DNA of 64,000 nucleotides, from the IMG/VR virus record IMGVR_UViG_3300030019_000003, positions 1-64,000 of that record; one strand, written 5' to 3'. Below are positions 1-9,275 of this stretch, piece after piece. The position numbers and the translations under genes are program-made. The notes beneath the pieces are model-generated. The model was not told the DNA's origin, did no database searches, and saw only the letters and a program-made list of their open reading frames with translations. Numbering within the stretch: position 1 is the stretch's first letter; the number at the start of each line of letters is the position of its first letter. The stretch is from a virus.

Positions 1-352
1 AATCAATACCTTCTGTTATTGAAAAGTAGACATCTCTTATAAGTTTCACAGTAGCTTTAAGACAAGTGTCTCTTTCTTCAAAACTAATAACAAGAGTGTT
101 TAACGATTTAACGATAGAAGCCTGTAAAGCACGCTGACCCATACTGATGGCTTGTTGACGTGTGAACTCTCCATTTAGACCCGTTAGAACGCCTTTAAAC
201 GCTATGTTTAAATCTTCATCTCCAAGCAAATGTAACTCGTTAGCCACAGACTCAGGATTATGAGAAAAAGTTTTATAATAAATAATTGTTTTGTTAAGAT
301 TATCGATAGCCTTATTGATGCCAGCTAACATATCTTTATACGTATTCTCCAT
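1..352 (-). CDS. Hypothetical protein, C-terminus cut by window edge
   Basis: The reading frame opens at an ATG on the minus strand (position 352) and runs off the left edge, giving 117 visible residues beginning MENTYKDMLAGINK. An AAAGGT ribosome binding site lies just upstream of the start. The protein is mostly helical in composition, without signal peptide or membrane segment, and I recognise no domain. It is the last gene seen of a leftward series of virion-type genes, so a structural or assembly role is an inference from context only. Confidence 0.7.
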   Translation of the reverse strand, partial: MENTYKDMLAGINKAIDNLNKTIIYYKTFSHNPESVANELHLLGDEDLNIAFKGVLTGLNGEFTRQQAISMGQRALQASIVKSLNTLVISFEERDTCLKATVKLIRDVYFSITEGID

Positions 353-393
353 GGTAGACCTTTGTTATTTTTTAATTTATAGCAGTATAACTA

Positions 394-1047
394 CTATTTA
401 AAATGTGACTCTCTATAGGCAGTATTAACATCAAAACTTGGTGTATTACCGAAGCTTGTTCTATCATCTCTATAACGAGATGGATCAAACCTATCTACAG
501 AACGTGATTCACCGCGAACAGGATTAGGTTGTGATAAAGCTGGTCCAGCATTTAAGAAACCACCACCAAATATAAGAGTATTAACATCTGTAGTGGAAGC
601 ATCCTCAACCAGAGTATGTTTACCAACGTTAAACAGTAAGTCTCCAAACTCATCCAGTGCCTTAATATAAGCCACTTCAACAGGTAAACTATGAATACTA
701 CGTGAACCATAGTTCTTATATTTTTCTAAGAGTTCCTGTGTGATAGAGTATATCTTAATTGTAGCTTCTTTAATCTCTTCTTGAGTTCCCCAAAGTGACA
801 TAGTAACACCACCTTCTTTAAACAACTGTATCAGTCTAAAGAACTGCCAACATACTTTAACAGGTTCGTTAAAGTTATTAGCAACGGCTTGACCATTAAC
901 GGTTGATATAGGAGAACCCATGGTTTCAATCTCACGAGTTGATATCGTATAGATATAAGGTATTCTTATTTTAAATCGTGTATAATTAAGAAACTTTATT
1001 TCTTGTGTCAACTCGAGTATGGCTTTTTCTACTTTTAAATCAGCCAT
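394..1047 (-). CDS. Conserved-type hypothetical, probable virion protein
   Basis: This 217-residue protein has an AAGGT ribosome binding site before its ATG and follows the next gene with a 1-nt gap, so the two are likely translated together. The first 150 residues are a compact mixed fold. The last 55 or so are low complexity, rich in Arg, Ser, Asp and Pro, and look disordered. I see no catalytic motif. The neighbouring leftward genes suggest a structural or head-tail assembly role, but no family is recognised. Confidence 0.65.
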   Translation of the reverse strand: MADLKVEKAILELTQEIKFLNYTRFKIRIPYIYTISTREIETMGSPISTVNGQAVANNFNEPVKVCWQFFRLIQLFKEGGVTMSLWGTQEEIKEATIKIYSITQELLEKYKNYGSRSIHSLPVEVAYIKALDEFGDLLFNVGKHTLVEDASTTDVNTLIFGGGFLNAGPALSQPNPVRGESRSVDRFDPSRYRDDRTSFGNTPSFDVNTAYRESHFK

Positions 1048-1048
1048 A

Positions 1049-2377
1049 TCAATACCTTCTAAATGTTTTTAATAAGGCATCTTTAATAAGAGTTATCACG
1101 ATTGGAATGTAATAATACTGTTCCATAGTAGTCCATCTAGGATAATCTTCTATAAGCTTATCAATGCTTGTGATATCAAATTTCCTATTGTTAAGAAAAT
1201 CAATAACCATTGCCTCTAAAAGAGTATAGGAAGTGACGTTACCAGAATAAAAATTATTCGATAGGACATAACTTAAATCATTAATATCTTTAGCAGGTAG
1301 TATTCGTTTAGTAACATCCACTGCCAGCTCATTAACAACAGGTGGTACAGGTTTAATATAGTCGCCAATATGATTAACAATATAGTCTATATTAAGATAT
1401 TGAACACTACGTGTCAATGGGTCCATATAAACAGAGCTAGCATACATAAAGCCTATGTTCTTATCACATAGTTTTAAAAGATTAATATCTCTAGCAGCTA
1501 GGACATCCCAAAAGGTATAACGTATTGTATCATCCGCTACAGTGTTAAGACGTGTTACTTTCATTAATCCAGGATTATCAATACTGTTTATGATCTTAAA
1601 CAAATACTCTGTTAAAAAGGTATCGGTATAAACAACACCTGTGGTAGGTGGTGCAAATACTCTAGCTCTAGGGTGTAAGAAGCTACGCAGATAGTAATCT
1701 ACTAAGGTAGGAATAGCTTCTCTTAACTCGATCTTCCTAACAAATTCTTGTTTTGTAAGAACAGGTGATGACATTTCTGTTAAGTAGCTAGCATCATAAA
1801 CTTCTTCTTTTACAGTTTTCATAATGAGATCATTATACGTAGTTGTATCTTGATCTACAAACATAGCAAATTTAAAAGTTACTGTGTATACTTCACGATT
1901 GTTATAATGTTTCTGTACAACATTGGTAACATCAAATTTTGCTTCACGTCCTAAACCTGTAAACATGATACAAACATCGCCATGGGTAGGTGATATACCT
2001 GCATCTATGGTAGCATCAAAAGTAACATTCTCATAAGCATCCTGATTAAAAGGACTATCCATGAATAAGATAAGTTTATCAATTCGGCTGTACTGTCTAA
2101 GAGTTGTCGATACAGATGTATCTGAAATACCGTTAGCATCATTAGGATCAACCAGTTGAAGGAAATAAGTTACTTCTAACTTATAACCTCCAAGTTGATG
2201 CATAATACTATCAATAGAGTGATCACGAGAATATACGGTAGATATGCCTGTAACATCTTCTCCTGGAAAGTATTTTTCATGGGTATCTATATCTTCAGGA
2301 TTCTTAGGTAATACTGATTCAGCCTCATCAGCTTCGTCGAAAAACATAGAAGTAGGCTGTACTGGAGTATAACTCAT
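1049..2377 (-). CDS. Hypothetical virion-type protein
   Basis: A 442-residue soluble protein with an acidic first 35 residues (repeated Glu/Asp around EADEAESVLP) and a beta-rich centre. A GAAGGATG ribosome binding site precedes the ATG. The start overlaps the stop of the upstream gene by 4 nt (ATGA), so the pair is translationally coupled. No enzyme motif is visible. Size, coupling and position in a block of leftward genes fit a baseplate or neck component, but this is an inference. Confidence 0.65.
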   Translation of the reverse strand: MSYTPVQPTSMFFDEADEAESVLPKNPEDIDTHEKYFPGEDVTGISTVYSRDHSIDSIMHQLGGYKLEVTYFLQLVDPNDANGISDTSVSTTLRQYSRIDKLILFMDSPFNQDAYENVTFDATIDAGISPTHGDVCIMFTGLGREAKFDVTNVVQKHYNNREVYTVTFKFAMFVDQDTTTYNDLIMKTVKEEVYDASYLTEMSSPVLTKQEFVRKIELREAIPTLVDYYLRSFLHPRARVFAPPTTGVVYTDTFLTEYLFKIINSIDNPGLMKVTRLNTVADDTIRYTFWDVLAARDINLLKLCDKNIGFMYASSVYMDPLTRSVQYLNIDYIVNHIGDYIKPVPPVVNELAVDVTKRILPAKDINDLSYVLSNNFYSGNVTSYTLLEAMVIDFLNNRKFDITSIDKLIEDYPRWTTMEQYYYIPIVITLIKDALLKTFRRY

Positions 2378-3948
2378 GTTTCATCCTTCAATTGTTTAAA
2401 CGCATATACAGTAGTACCATATATTTGTTTTGTTTTGAATTTGCTAAAAGCCCATTCAAAAAGTTTAAAGATAACCTGATCTGGTTTTGTACGGTCATCT
2501 ATAATAGACTTAATAGCATCATCAGGTATATTTAAGATTGCTATTAGTACTTGTGTTAATGAGTCATCTTTAGTACTATGAACATCCATAAGATTGAGTA
2601 TGTCATCTCCAAAGTATTTTTTAATACGATTCCTAGCTTCATCGGTTAAAGCATCCAGATCCGTAACTATGGAGAATGAGAGATGGTATAAACCTTCTAC
2701 GGCTAATGGCTTATCACTATAGATATTACCTAATTCATCCATAGATAATACTATACTTCTATCAGGTTTAAAATTCTTGAATATCTCAATACTAATAAGA
2801 CCTCTATTAACAGAGCTAATATAAAATCTTTCAGAAGCTATAAGATAATTAACAATACTATCTCTTAAGGCTACTGTCTTACTCGGTAAGTTCTTAATAC
2901 TCCCTAATAGTGTACCACCAGGTGATACTTTAAGAAGTACTGTTAAAAATCTTATATAGGTAGATTGTGACACCGGTAATGTTGCTGGATCATACTCTGG
3001 TAATGTTATGTATGTTTTATCAGTTGGATAAAAAATCTTATTATACGGAAGACCTGATCTGTAAAGAGAATCATATCCTGGATTAAATTTAGACTTACTG
3101 GATATTAACCAATCACGTCTTTCGTTAATAAAAGTTCTGAATTTCTTTTTGATAAGAGTATTGTAAATAAGAATAGGGTATTTAGACATAACCGCAATAG
3201 GTTTAGAATAGGTAAAGATATAATTAAACTCTATAAACCACATACCCTTGTCACCATCTTCTTCTACTTCTATCGAAGAAATATCACCATCATAATGTCC
3301 TTCAACATACTCTTGTATCATATGGATAACCAAGTCATACTTTTGGATAACGTTATCTTTAGGTATAACAAGATCCAATCTATCGTCAAATCCTGCTTTA
3401 CAATACTCTTCAAAACTAACAGGAGCTGTAAAACGTAGATTCTTTAAAGTATTAATATGGTCTAAGAATTCTATCGTTACATTAGGTAATACATAATGAT
3501 AAGGTAAAGCGTGTATATTATTAGCAGTACCTAGTGCATTCATATTGCGAATACGGTTAGCTATCTTATTAACAGCACTTCTAGATTTGTTATAATACTT
3601 AAATCCTAAGGTACACGTGTGATCTATCTCAACAGGATAAATAGTTGTTAATATGCTATTATCTTTAAAGATAGGTGACTTATTTGTATATAAGGCTGTT
3701 AGTGCTAAATCATTACCCTCCACATTCTTCTCATCGAAGGTAACGTCAACCAGTTCAACTACTGGACCGTTAAGTCCAGCAATTGTTCCATCTTTATTTT
3801 TCTTTTTTAAAGTAGTGTTCGGATCTTTCCGGATAGGTACATCGTGAGAAATACTGTAGGATCTTAATAGATCTTTAGTAACAGTAATAAAAACACTGTT
3901 AGTAACTGTTTCAGTTATACCATCCAGCTCCACTTGTGTGCTAATCAT
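2374..3948 (-). CDS. Hypothetical virion-type protein
   Basis: A 524-residue protein. I place the start at the internal ATG (MISTQVELDG), which overlaps the stop of the preceding gene in the arrangement ATGATTAG, rather than at a GTG four codons upstream. The sequence is beta-rich with a long Lys/Arg-rich middle, no membrane segments and no recognisable catalytic residues. It sits in a four-gene chain of overlapping or abutting reading frames (about 394-4465), implying one transcript and possibly one assembled substructure. Function is unknown. Confidence 0.65.
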   Translation of the reverse strand: MISTQVELDGITETVTNSVFITVTKDLLRSYSISHDVPIRKDPNTTLKKKNKDGTIAGLNGPVVELVDVTFDEKNVEGNDLALTALYTNKSPIFKDNSILTTIYPVEIDHTCTLGFKYYNKSRSAVNKIANRIRNMNALGTANNIHALPYHYVLPNVTIEFLDHINTLKNLRFTAPVSFEEYCKAGFDDRLDLVIPKDNVIQKYDLVIHMIQEYVEGHYDGDISSIEVEEDGDKGMWFIEFNYIFTYSKPIAVMSKYPILIYNTLIKKKFRTFINERRDWLISSKSKFNPGYDSLYRSGLPYNKIFYPTDKTYITLPEYDPATLPVSQSTYIRFLTVLLKVSPGGTLLGSIKNLPSKTVALRDSIVNYLIASERFYISSVNRGLISIEIFKNFKPDRSIVLSMDELGNIYSDKPLAVEGLYHLSFSIVTDLDALTDEARNRIKKYFGDDILNLMDVHSTKDDSLTQVLIAILNIPDDAIKSIIDDRTKPDQVIFKLFEWAFSKFKTKQIYGTTVYAFKQLKDET

Positions 3949-4465
3949 TTTTATAAACACCGTATCCTACGTTACGGATAGCAACAAGTATTTCTACTAC
4001 TTCTCTAATAGAGTATTTAGCAAAAAGAATAAAGAGTTCATCTACGAACATTAAAGTACTGATGTTACCTGTAATGATATTACGAATAGGTTGACTAAAC
4101 GCACTATCTTGTTTACGTAAAGCAACATGTCCTGTAAAACGAATCTGAGAGTCACTTGTGATACCAAGTATGATATCTTTTAACAAGATAGCTGTTGTAG
4201 GATTGACAGTTTCACCATCTATTACTAACTTTTTAATAAAGCTTGTAATAGACCCTAATTGACTATCATACCTATCGATTCTAAAAGCCATCTTAAAAGC
4301 TTGTTTAACTTTCATTACATTTCCAGCAAAATCTTTCTCAAGCATATTTGCTAACATTAATGTTTCTAATTCATTAATAAGTGTGATTGTTTTTTCATTG
4401 CCGCCTAAGATAGTTTCTACTTTAACAGTATTTCCGTCACTATCTTTAATACTAAACGTTGTCAT
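3941..4465 (-). CDS. Small hypothetical virion-type protein
   Basis: A 174-residue, largely helical protein starting at an ATG preceded by AAGGA (MTTFSIKDSDGNTVK). It is the first gene of the leftward chain that continues to position 394, and its stop overlaps the next start by 8 nt. A perfect inverted repeat lies about 105 bp upstream and separates it from the internal head protein gene. No domain is recognised. Confidence 0.65.
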   Translation of the reverse strand: MTTFSIKDSDGNTVKVETILGGNEKTITLINELETLMLANMLEKDFAGNVMKVKQAFKMAFRIDRYDSQLGSITSFIKKLVIDGETVNPTTAILLKDIILGITSDSQIRFTGHVALRKQDSAFSQPIRNIITGNISTLMFVDELFILFAKYSIREVVEILVAIRNVGYGVYKND

Positions 4466-4570
4466 GGTAGTCCTTATGTAAGTATATAGCTAAAACTATA
4501 CCTCAATAGGTAAAGATGTAGCTATACCTTGGTATGATTATGATTCATAAAAACAACTGAGCACAAAAAC

Positions 4571-4602
4571 TAGAACACTACTGGTTTCCCAGTAGTGTTC
4601 TA
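4571..4602 (-). terminator. Inverted repeat, likely terminator
   Basis: A 13-14 bp nearly perfect stem (AGAACACTACTGG and its complement) with a 4-nt loop lies just after the stop of the leftward gene at 4626. It separates that gene from the downstream leftward chain. There is no long U-run. Confidence 0.6.
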
Positions 4603-4625
4603 AGTATAATGTACTTAAAAGATTA

Positions 4626-5975
4626 TTAAGCTTTAGGAGCTTCACCGGCGCCAGCAGCAGGCTCAGTTTTAGCAGGCTCACCGCCGGCTTTTTTAAGAGC
4701 AGCAGAAGCGTAGCTAATAAGATTACGGTTAGCGTAGACCAAACCGTTGATAGATTGAACAGCAACACCTGTAGCGTATGTATTAGCAAGTTTGCTTGCA
4801 GCCTTAGAAGCAGCAGCTTTTTCTTTATCGCCTTCAACAACACTTGCAGCAACTTTTGCATTGTCACTAACAATACCTTCACCAACTTTTCTAATCTCAT
4901 CCGCAAATGCTTTTGTTTTACCGATAACAGCTTTAGCCTCAGTAAGAATAGCAATGACACCAGCTTTGTTAGGGAACACCACTTTAAACGCTTCAACAGT
5001 CTCAGTTTTAAATGTTACTTTAGTTGCATTTCCAGCAGGAGCATCTGGGTTATCACCCAATAAAAGACCTGATAGAGTCATACCGTTAAAAGTAATAGGT
5101 AAATACGCACCTGTAAGTTCTTGGTCAATAGCACCAGGATTCTTAGTAAGATATTCTGATACTGCTTTAACCGTAGGATCAGCTATTTTTTCAAGAGCAC
5201 TAGCAGCAGAAGACATATTACCTGTGGCAACGTCACCTGTAGCTTTACCAATAGCTTTAAACACATAACCACTTGTAGCAGCACCTAGGTATGCTTTAAC
5301 ATGACTTGCGCCAGCATCAACTGTACCACCGCCAAGAATTGCGAGAACAGGGAATTGTTTAGCCCATTTTTTAGACTCATCTTCAGACCAAGTAGCATCA
5401 GCAGCAAATGTCATTTTGTTAGCTTTCTCAAGAAGACCTGTAACAGCTTTAACATCAGTGTTGAACGCAACAAGGATTTTACTCATAAGATCTTTGATTT
5501 TAAGCATAAGAGATGCAAAAAGTTTTTTAATGGTATCAACCATTGCTTTAGCAACTTCTTTAAAACCCTCAGTTGAAATTTTATATGCTGTAGCAGGACC
5601 AGTTTCAATCGTACCATAGTCTTCTTTAGCAATAACGTGATCAGACACAGAACGTCTACCATTAAGACCAGCAAATTCAACAAGAGCTCTTAGTTGTTCA
5701 GTTGCGACTGCAGCTTCAACTGGAGTAATAGGCTCACCTGATTCAATTTTCTCAGTTTGCTCTTCTGCTTGATCGTCAGCTTGCTCTTGAACCTCTTCTG
5801 CTTCTTCAATACCAGCAGCATCGTCTTCAGCATCATCAAATGCTTCAGCCATTTCATCTTCAGCTTCAGTTGCTTCAACAAGTTGTTCTGGCTCTAATGG
5901 AGTCTCTTCTACGATAGGATCTGCACATTCAGCGTCTTCTCTACCTAAAATACGTTGTAGTCTATTGCTCTTCAT
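4626..5975 (-). CDS. Internal head (ejection) protein, acidic paralogue family
   Basis: This 449-residue protein opens with a short basic leader (MKSNRLQRILGRE). A stretch of about 85 residues made almost wholly of Glu, Asp, Ala and Gln follows. A conserved module comes next in which a TEGF segment leads into an amphipathic helix of the pattern KLFASLMLKIKDL (about residues 135-185). The C-terminal 40 residues are Ala/Pro/Gly-rich. The same layout occurs in five other proteins in this window. Giant phages of the phiKZ group carry comparable abundant inner-head proteins that are trimmed at S/A/G-x-E by a prohead protease. Candidate GRE and STE sites are present here. The role is inferred from architecture. 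Confidence 0.6.
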   Translation of the reverse strand: MKSNRLQRILGREDAECADPIVEETPLEPEQLVEATEAEDEMAEAFDDAEDDAAGIEEAEEVQEQADDQAEEQTEKIESGEPITPVEAAVATEQLRALVEFAGLNGRRSVSDHVIAKEDYGTIETGPATAYKISTEGFKEVAKAMVDTIKKLFASLMLKIKDLMSKILVAFNTDVKAVTGLLEKANKMTFAADATWSEDESKKWAKQFPVLAILGGGTVDAGASHVKAYLGAATSGYVFKAIGKATGDVATGNMSSAASALEKIADPTVKAVSEYLTKNPGAIDQELTGAYLPITFNGMTLSGLLLGDNPDAPAGNATKVTFKTETVEAFKVVFPNKAGVIAILTEAKAVIGKTKAFADEIRKVGEGIVSDNAKVAASVVEGDKEKAAASKAASKLANTYATGVAVQSINGLVYANRNLISYASAALKKAGGEPAKTEPAAGAGEAPKA

Positions 5976-6034
5976 TTTAACACCTTTTTTATTTGTTTTT
6001 TTTTTATTAATTTTTTTGCAAAAAAATCTGCATG

Positions 6035-6919
6035 TTATTTATTACGAAGTTTAGAGATTTTATACTCTAGCTCTGTAATTTCATCCTCATAGATTCCAAT
6101 TTGTTTTTGGAGTTCGTCCGTAGGAGCTTTATCTTGTTGTTGCTGTAATTCAAGAACTCTTAATGCGATTAAATCTCTTTTACGCTTTAAGTCTTCCATG
6201 TTACTTATATCCTTATCTACCAGCCACATGCCTATATGGTAGAGAGGATTTCCTATGAACCCATGAGTACTAGGAAGCATAGGTGTTTTCTCAGCACCTA
6301 AGGCAAACGCTAATACATCACTTTCGTTCTTACTTACATCTAGACTAACAGTGGTCATGGTAGAAATTTCTTCAAGCAATGACTCAAATCGTTTCCAATC
6401 ACCATATGTTTTATAGAGCTCTCCAAATGTACTGATATTATTCTTAATATCTTCGATACGTATCTTAGGAATGTTGGTGTTATTCGTTCCGATACTTATA
6501 AGATTCAAGAGATCAAGAATATACACACCCATACTACCAAGGTCACTTACTAATCTTACGATAGCAGCGTCTTTAGCACGTATAGATCTATCTGTTGAGA
6601 CAGAAGCTAGTTCCTTCTCAACTAAAGTCAATAGTTGTCTTTTATACCTAAGTATATTTTCAAACGTTGTCTTTAGTTTTGTTAGAACTGACTTTGAATC
6701 TTTAGGCGAGATATCACACGCCGTTGCCAATGCAGTTATCAAAGTACTATTCTTAATACTTGCAAGAGTGACCGCTGATAAGAGCGTATCAATACTTGGC
6801 AACACATTAGTTTCGTAGTTGGCCATAACACTTTCAAGTGTCTTGGCGACGTCATCTTTTTTAATCGTGTGATATCCATTGCTAAAAAATGAAATAATGC
6901 TGTTAATAAAATTGTTCAT
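6035..6919 (-). CDS. Hypothetical protein with C-terminal coiled coil
   Basis: A 294-residue protein with a GGAGGA-type ribosome binding site. The N-terminal 230 residues are helical, starting with a hydrophobic patch (NNFINSIISFF). Roughly residues 240-294 form a charged heptad-like region (LQQQQDKAPTDELQKQIG and onward) that should be a coiled coil. It lies 11 nt downstream of the next leftward gene's stop and is probably co-transcribed with it. It could be a virion or scaffold-type component, but nothing in the sequence identifies it. Confidence 0.6.
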   Translation of the reverse strand: MNNFINSIISFFSNGYHTIKKDDVAKTLESVMANYETNVLPSIDTLLSAVTLASIKNSTLITALATACDISPKDSKSVLTKLKTTFENILRYKRQLLTLVEKELASVSTDRSIRAKDAAIVRLVSDLGSMGVYILDLLNLISIGTNNTNIPKIRIEDIKNNISTFGELYKTYGDWKRFESLLEEISTMTTVSLDVSKNESDVLAFALGAEKTPMLPSTHGFIGNPLYHIGMWLVDKDISNMEDLKRKRDLIALRVLELQQQQDKAPTDELQKQIGIYEDEITELEYKISKLRNK

Positions 6920-6930
6920 TGCTTCCTCCG

Positions 6931-8136
6931 CTAAAATACTGGGGGCTTATTGCCCAACAGCGCTCTGACTATTTCACTTAGATCTACTTGACTATCTTTT
7001 CTTTTACCAAGACTTTTAAGGCTAAACATAGACTCACCTGGAAGGTCCTTAAGGAAAAGATGTCCACGCTCCCAATCATTATCAATGATAGTACAGCTCA
7101 TTCCTAAAAGTTGCTCAAGCATCTCTTGTCTTGCGCGCTCATTTTTAAGAATGTCTCCGTTAACTTGTTTTTTAAACATAAGTAACTCATCTGAGTTAAG
7201 AATGTACATTTGATAATATTTTTCAAAACCAACTGTCTTATCATACGTGATCTTAGAGTTAGCAGATATAACCCTATTGTTAATAGCGTCCAATAGTCCA
7301 GCTTTATCTTTAAACTTATTTTCTTTGTACTCTTTTATAAGATCAGAGGCAGTAAGTAATTCTCTCCAGCTAACGACACCTGCTTTATGATCAAGCCAAC
7401 GCATAGCAAGAGTTTTCTCAGCACTGTTAGGTTTCATAATAAGCAAGATATTATCAGGGCTGGCAAATCTAACATCAGCGCGAATCATCAGTGGTAGAAT
7501 AATGTTATAGTCAGATGGCTTATCACCGATTTTAATTTTAATCGTGGTAGCAATATTTAAATTTCTGTAAACGATAACCGAATTATTAGAGGCCCCGTCT
7601 TTACCAAACTCAGTTGGTTTCACAGCAGCATAGGCTTTGACGTTACCATTTTTAGTAGTATCGTCTTCAATAGCGATATCCAATGATTCATTACTAAAGA
7701 GTTCTCTAATATAGTCTTTCTCGTAAGATTCTGAAGATCCTTTTAAGAAATTTAAAGAATTAAGACCACCCTTAATAAGGCTTCCGTTTCCTGTACCTAG
7801 GATATCAACTGTCGTTAGTACATCTTTACCGAACATGGTTCTTAATGTTTCAAATGACTGCATATAGAATGCCGCAAAGACATCCATATTCAAATCAATG
7901 ACCTTATCTATATTTTGTGTATTGCGTAAAGATTCAGATACGACGATCATAGGTTGTATCATGAATTTTGATGCTAACTTAGTGGTAGAACCATTCATAA
8001 TCAGCAGTTGTGAATCAGTAGCGCCGAACTCATTAATAACGGCTGCACCTATTTCGCCATAGCTGTCATACTGTTTAGAGGTAACCGTGCTGATAATGCG
8101 GCTGATAATACTTAGACCTACAGCGACTCCATACAT
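6931..8136 (-). CDS. Hypothetical virion-type protein
   Basis: A 401-residue protein. An upstream in-frame ATG at 8172 exists, but an AAGGAG ribosome binding site sits immediately before the ATG at 8136 (MYGVAVGLSIISRI), so I use that start. The protein is soluble and mixed alpha/beta, with no catalytic motif recognised. It is divergent from the plus-strand virion gene at 8226, and the 89-bp gap should carry promoters for both directions. A structural role is inferred from its neighbours. Confidence 0.6.
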   Translation of the reverse strand: MYGVAVGLSIISRIISTVTSKQYDSYGEIGAAVINEFGATDSQLLIMNGSTTKLASKFMIQPMIVVSESLRNTQNIDKVIDLNMDVFAAFYMQSFETLRTMFGKDVLTTVDILGTGNGSLIKGGLNSLNFLKGSSESYEKDYIRELFSNESLDIAIEDDTTKNGNVKAYAAVKPTEFGKDGASNNSVIVYRNLNIATTIKIKIGDKPSDYNIILPLMIRADVRFASPDNILLIMKPNSAEKTLAMRWLDHKAGVVSWRELLTASDLIKEYKENKFKDKAGLLDAINNRVISANSKITYDKTVGFEKYYQMYILNSDELLMFKKQVNGDILKNERARQEMLEQLLGMSCTIIDNDWERGHLFLKDLPGESMFSLKSLGKRKDSQVDLSEIVRALLGNKPPVF

Positions 8137-8225
8137 TTTCTTCTCCTTATAAATACTATACTTATCATACAAAATAGTATTAATACCTAACGAAGAGGTT
8201 AAATGATTAAAAATAAGGATGAAAT

Positions 8226-9266
8226 ATGGCTAATGACATTATGAAAGATGTAACTACCATAGATGGTTTTCTACAGAAAACACAACCTATGGGTAGCCAG
8301 GCTAAGGCTATTTCTAATAATATATGGGGATTAAATCACCAAGGAGCTCCAGCCTTTGTTCCTAATAGTAAAGACGTCTATGGTTTAGCTTTGTTCACAA
8401 GACCACAACTTAATCTTAAAACAACGAACTTAAGAAATGATAGAAAGATGTACAGTTTTTTAACAAAACTAACTTCTAAATTATCTTATGCTATCAGAGG
8501 TTGGTTAGATCCAAGATTACACTATAATGAAAATGGTAGTAGCCCGCTAGTAGATTCACAGCAGGCATTTATTTCTATATTAACAAATGATCTTTTATCT
8601 ATGTCTGGGTGGCCTGATGAGGTATTACCAACATTTACTTCTAAAGAAGGAACCCGTAGGGAACAATGGATCATAGGTGATGGTACCGTAGATATTTATG
8701 ATAATTTCAATATAGAAACAACCCATCGTAACACTATTAACGAACCAATCACGGCTATGATTCATATTTGGATACGGTATATCTCTAATGTATTCGAAGG
8801 TATCATGTCACCTTATATGGATTTTATATTAGAAAATGAAATTGATTATAATACACGTATCTATAGGTTGGTTCTAGATGAGTCACGGAGGTATGTTAAA
8901 AAGATAGCCGCAACAGGTGTCAGCTTCCCTGTTAATAATCCGATAGGTAGATTCTTCGATTTTAATGCCAATGTTAAATATTCAGATCAAACTAAGGATA
9001 TGAATATACGTTTCTATAGTATCGGTGCTTTATATCTTGATGATATTCTTATTAAAGAATTTAATGCAGCATCAGGTATCTTTTGTAGTGGTATTCGTGA
9101 CCTTATAGCAAACGGGTCAACTTCATTATGGAAAGTACCAGAGGAATTTAAAATAAGATTAAATAACAGAGGGTATCTATATATTAACCCTAAAACTTAT
9201 GAGTTGGAAATCTATGTTAGTAAAGATTCCCCAGAAGTACAAGCAATCATCTCAGAGATGAGTTAG
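8226..9266 (+). CDS. Virion structural protein of jumbo-phage type
   Basis: A 346-residue protein with an AAGGATG ribosome binding site. Recognisable features are the segment GLALFTRPQLNL near residues 50-65, a central Trp-rich stretch (IHIWIRYISNVFEG), and a segment around NEIDYNTRIYRLVLDE followed by AATGVSFPVNNP. From memory, proteins with these features recur among structural proteins of giant myoviruses, but I cannot name the exact homologue. The next gene begins 9 nt after its stop, and the two likely act in the same tail or baseplate substructure. Confidence 0.6.
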   Translation: MANDIMKDVTTIDGFLQKTQPMGSQAKAISNNIWGLNHQGAPAFVPNSKDVYGLALFTRPQLNLKTTNLRNDRKMYSFLTKLTSKLSYAIRGWLDPRLHYNENGSSPLVDSQQAFISILTNDLLSMSGWPDEVLPTFTSKEGTRREQWIIGDGTVDIYDNFNIETTHRNTINEPITAMIHIWIRYISNVFEGIMSPYMDFILENEIDYNTRIYRLVLDESRRYVKKIAATGVSFPVNNPIGRFFDFNANVKYSDQTKDMNIRFYSIGALYLDDILIKEFNAASGIFCSGIRDLIANGSTSLWKVPEEFKIRLNNRGYLYINPKTYELEIYVSKDSPEVQAIISEMS

Positions 9267-9275
9267 AGGTAAAAA

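Noticed and set aside
4755-5683. Several open frames on both strands inside the Ala-rich internal head protein gene
   Set aside because: They are shadows caused by the biased codon composition of the real gene, have no ribosome binding sites and encode low-complexity Leu/Lys or Ser/Asn strings.
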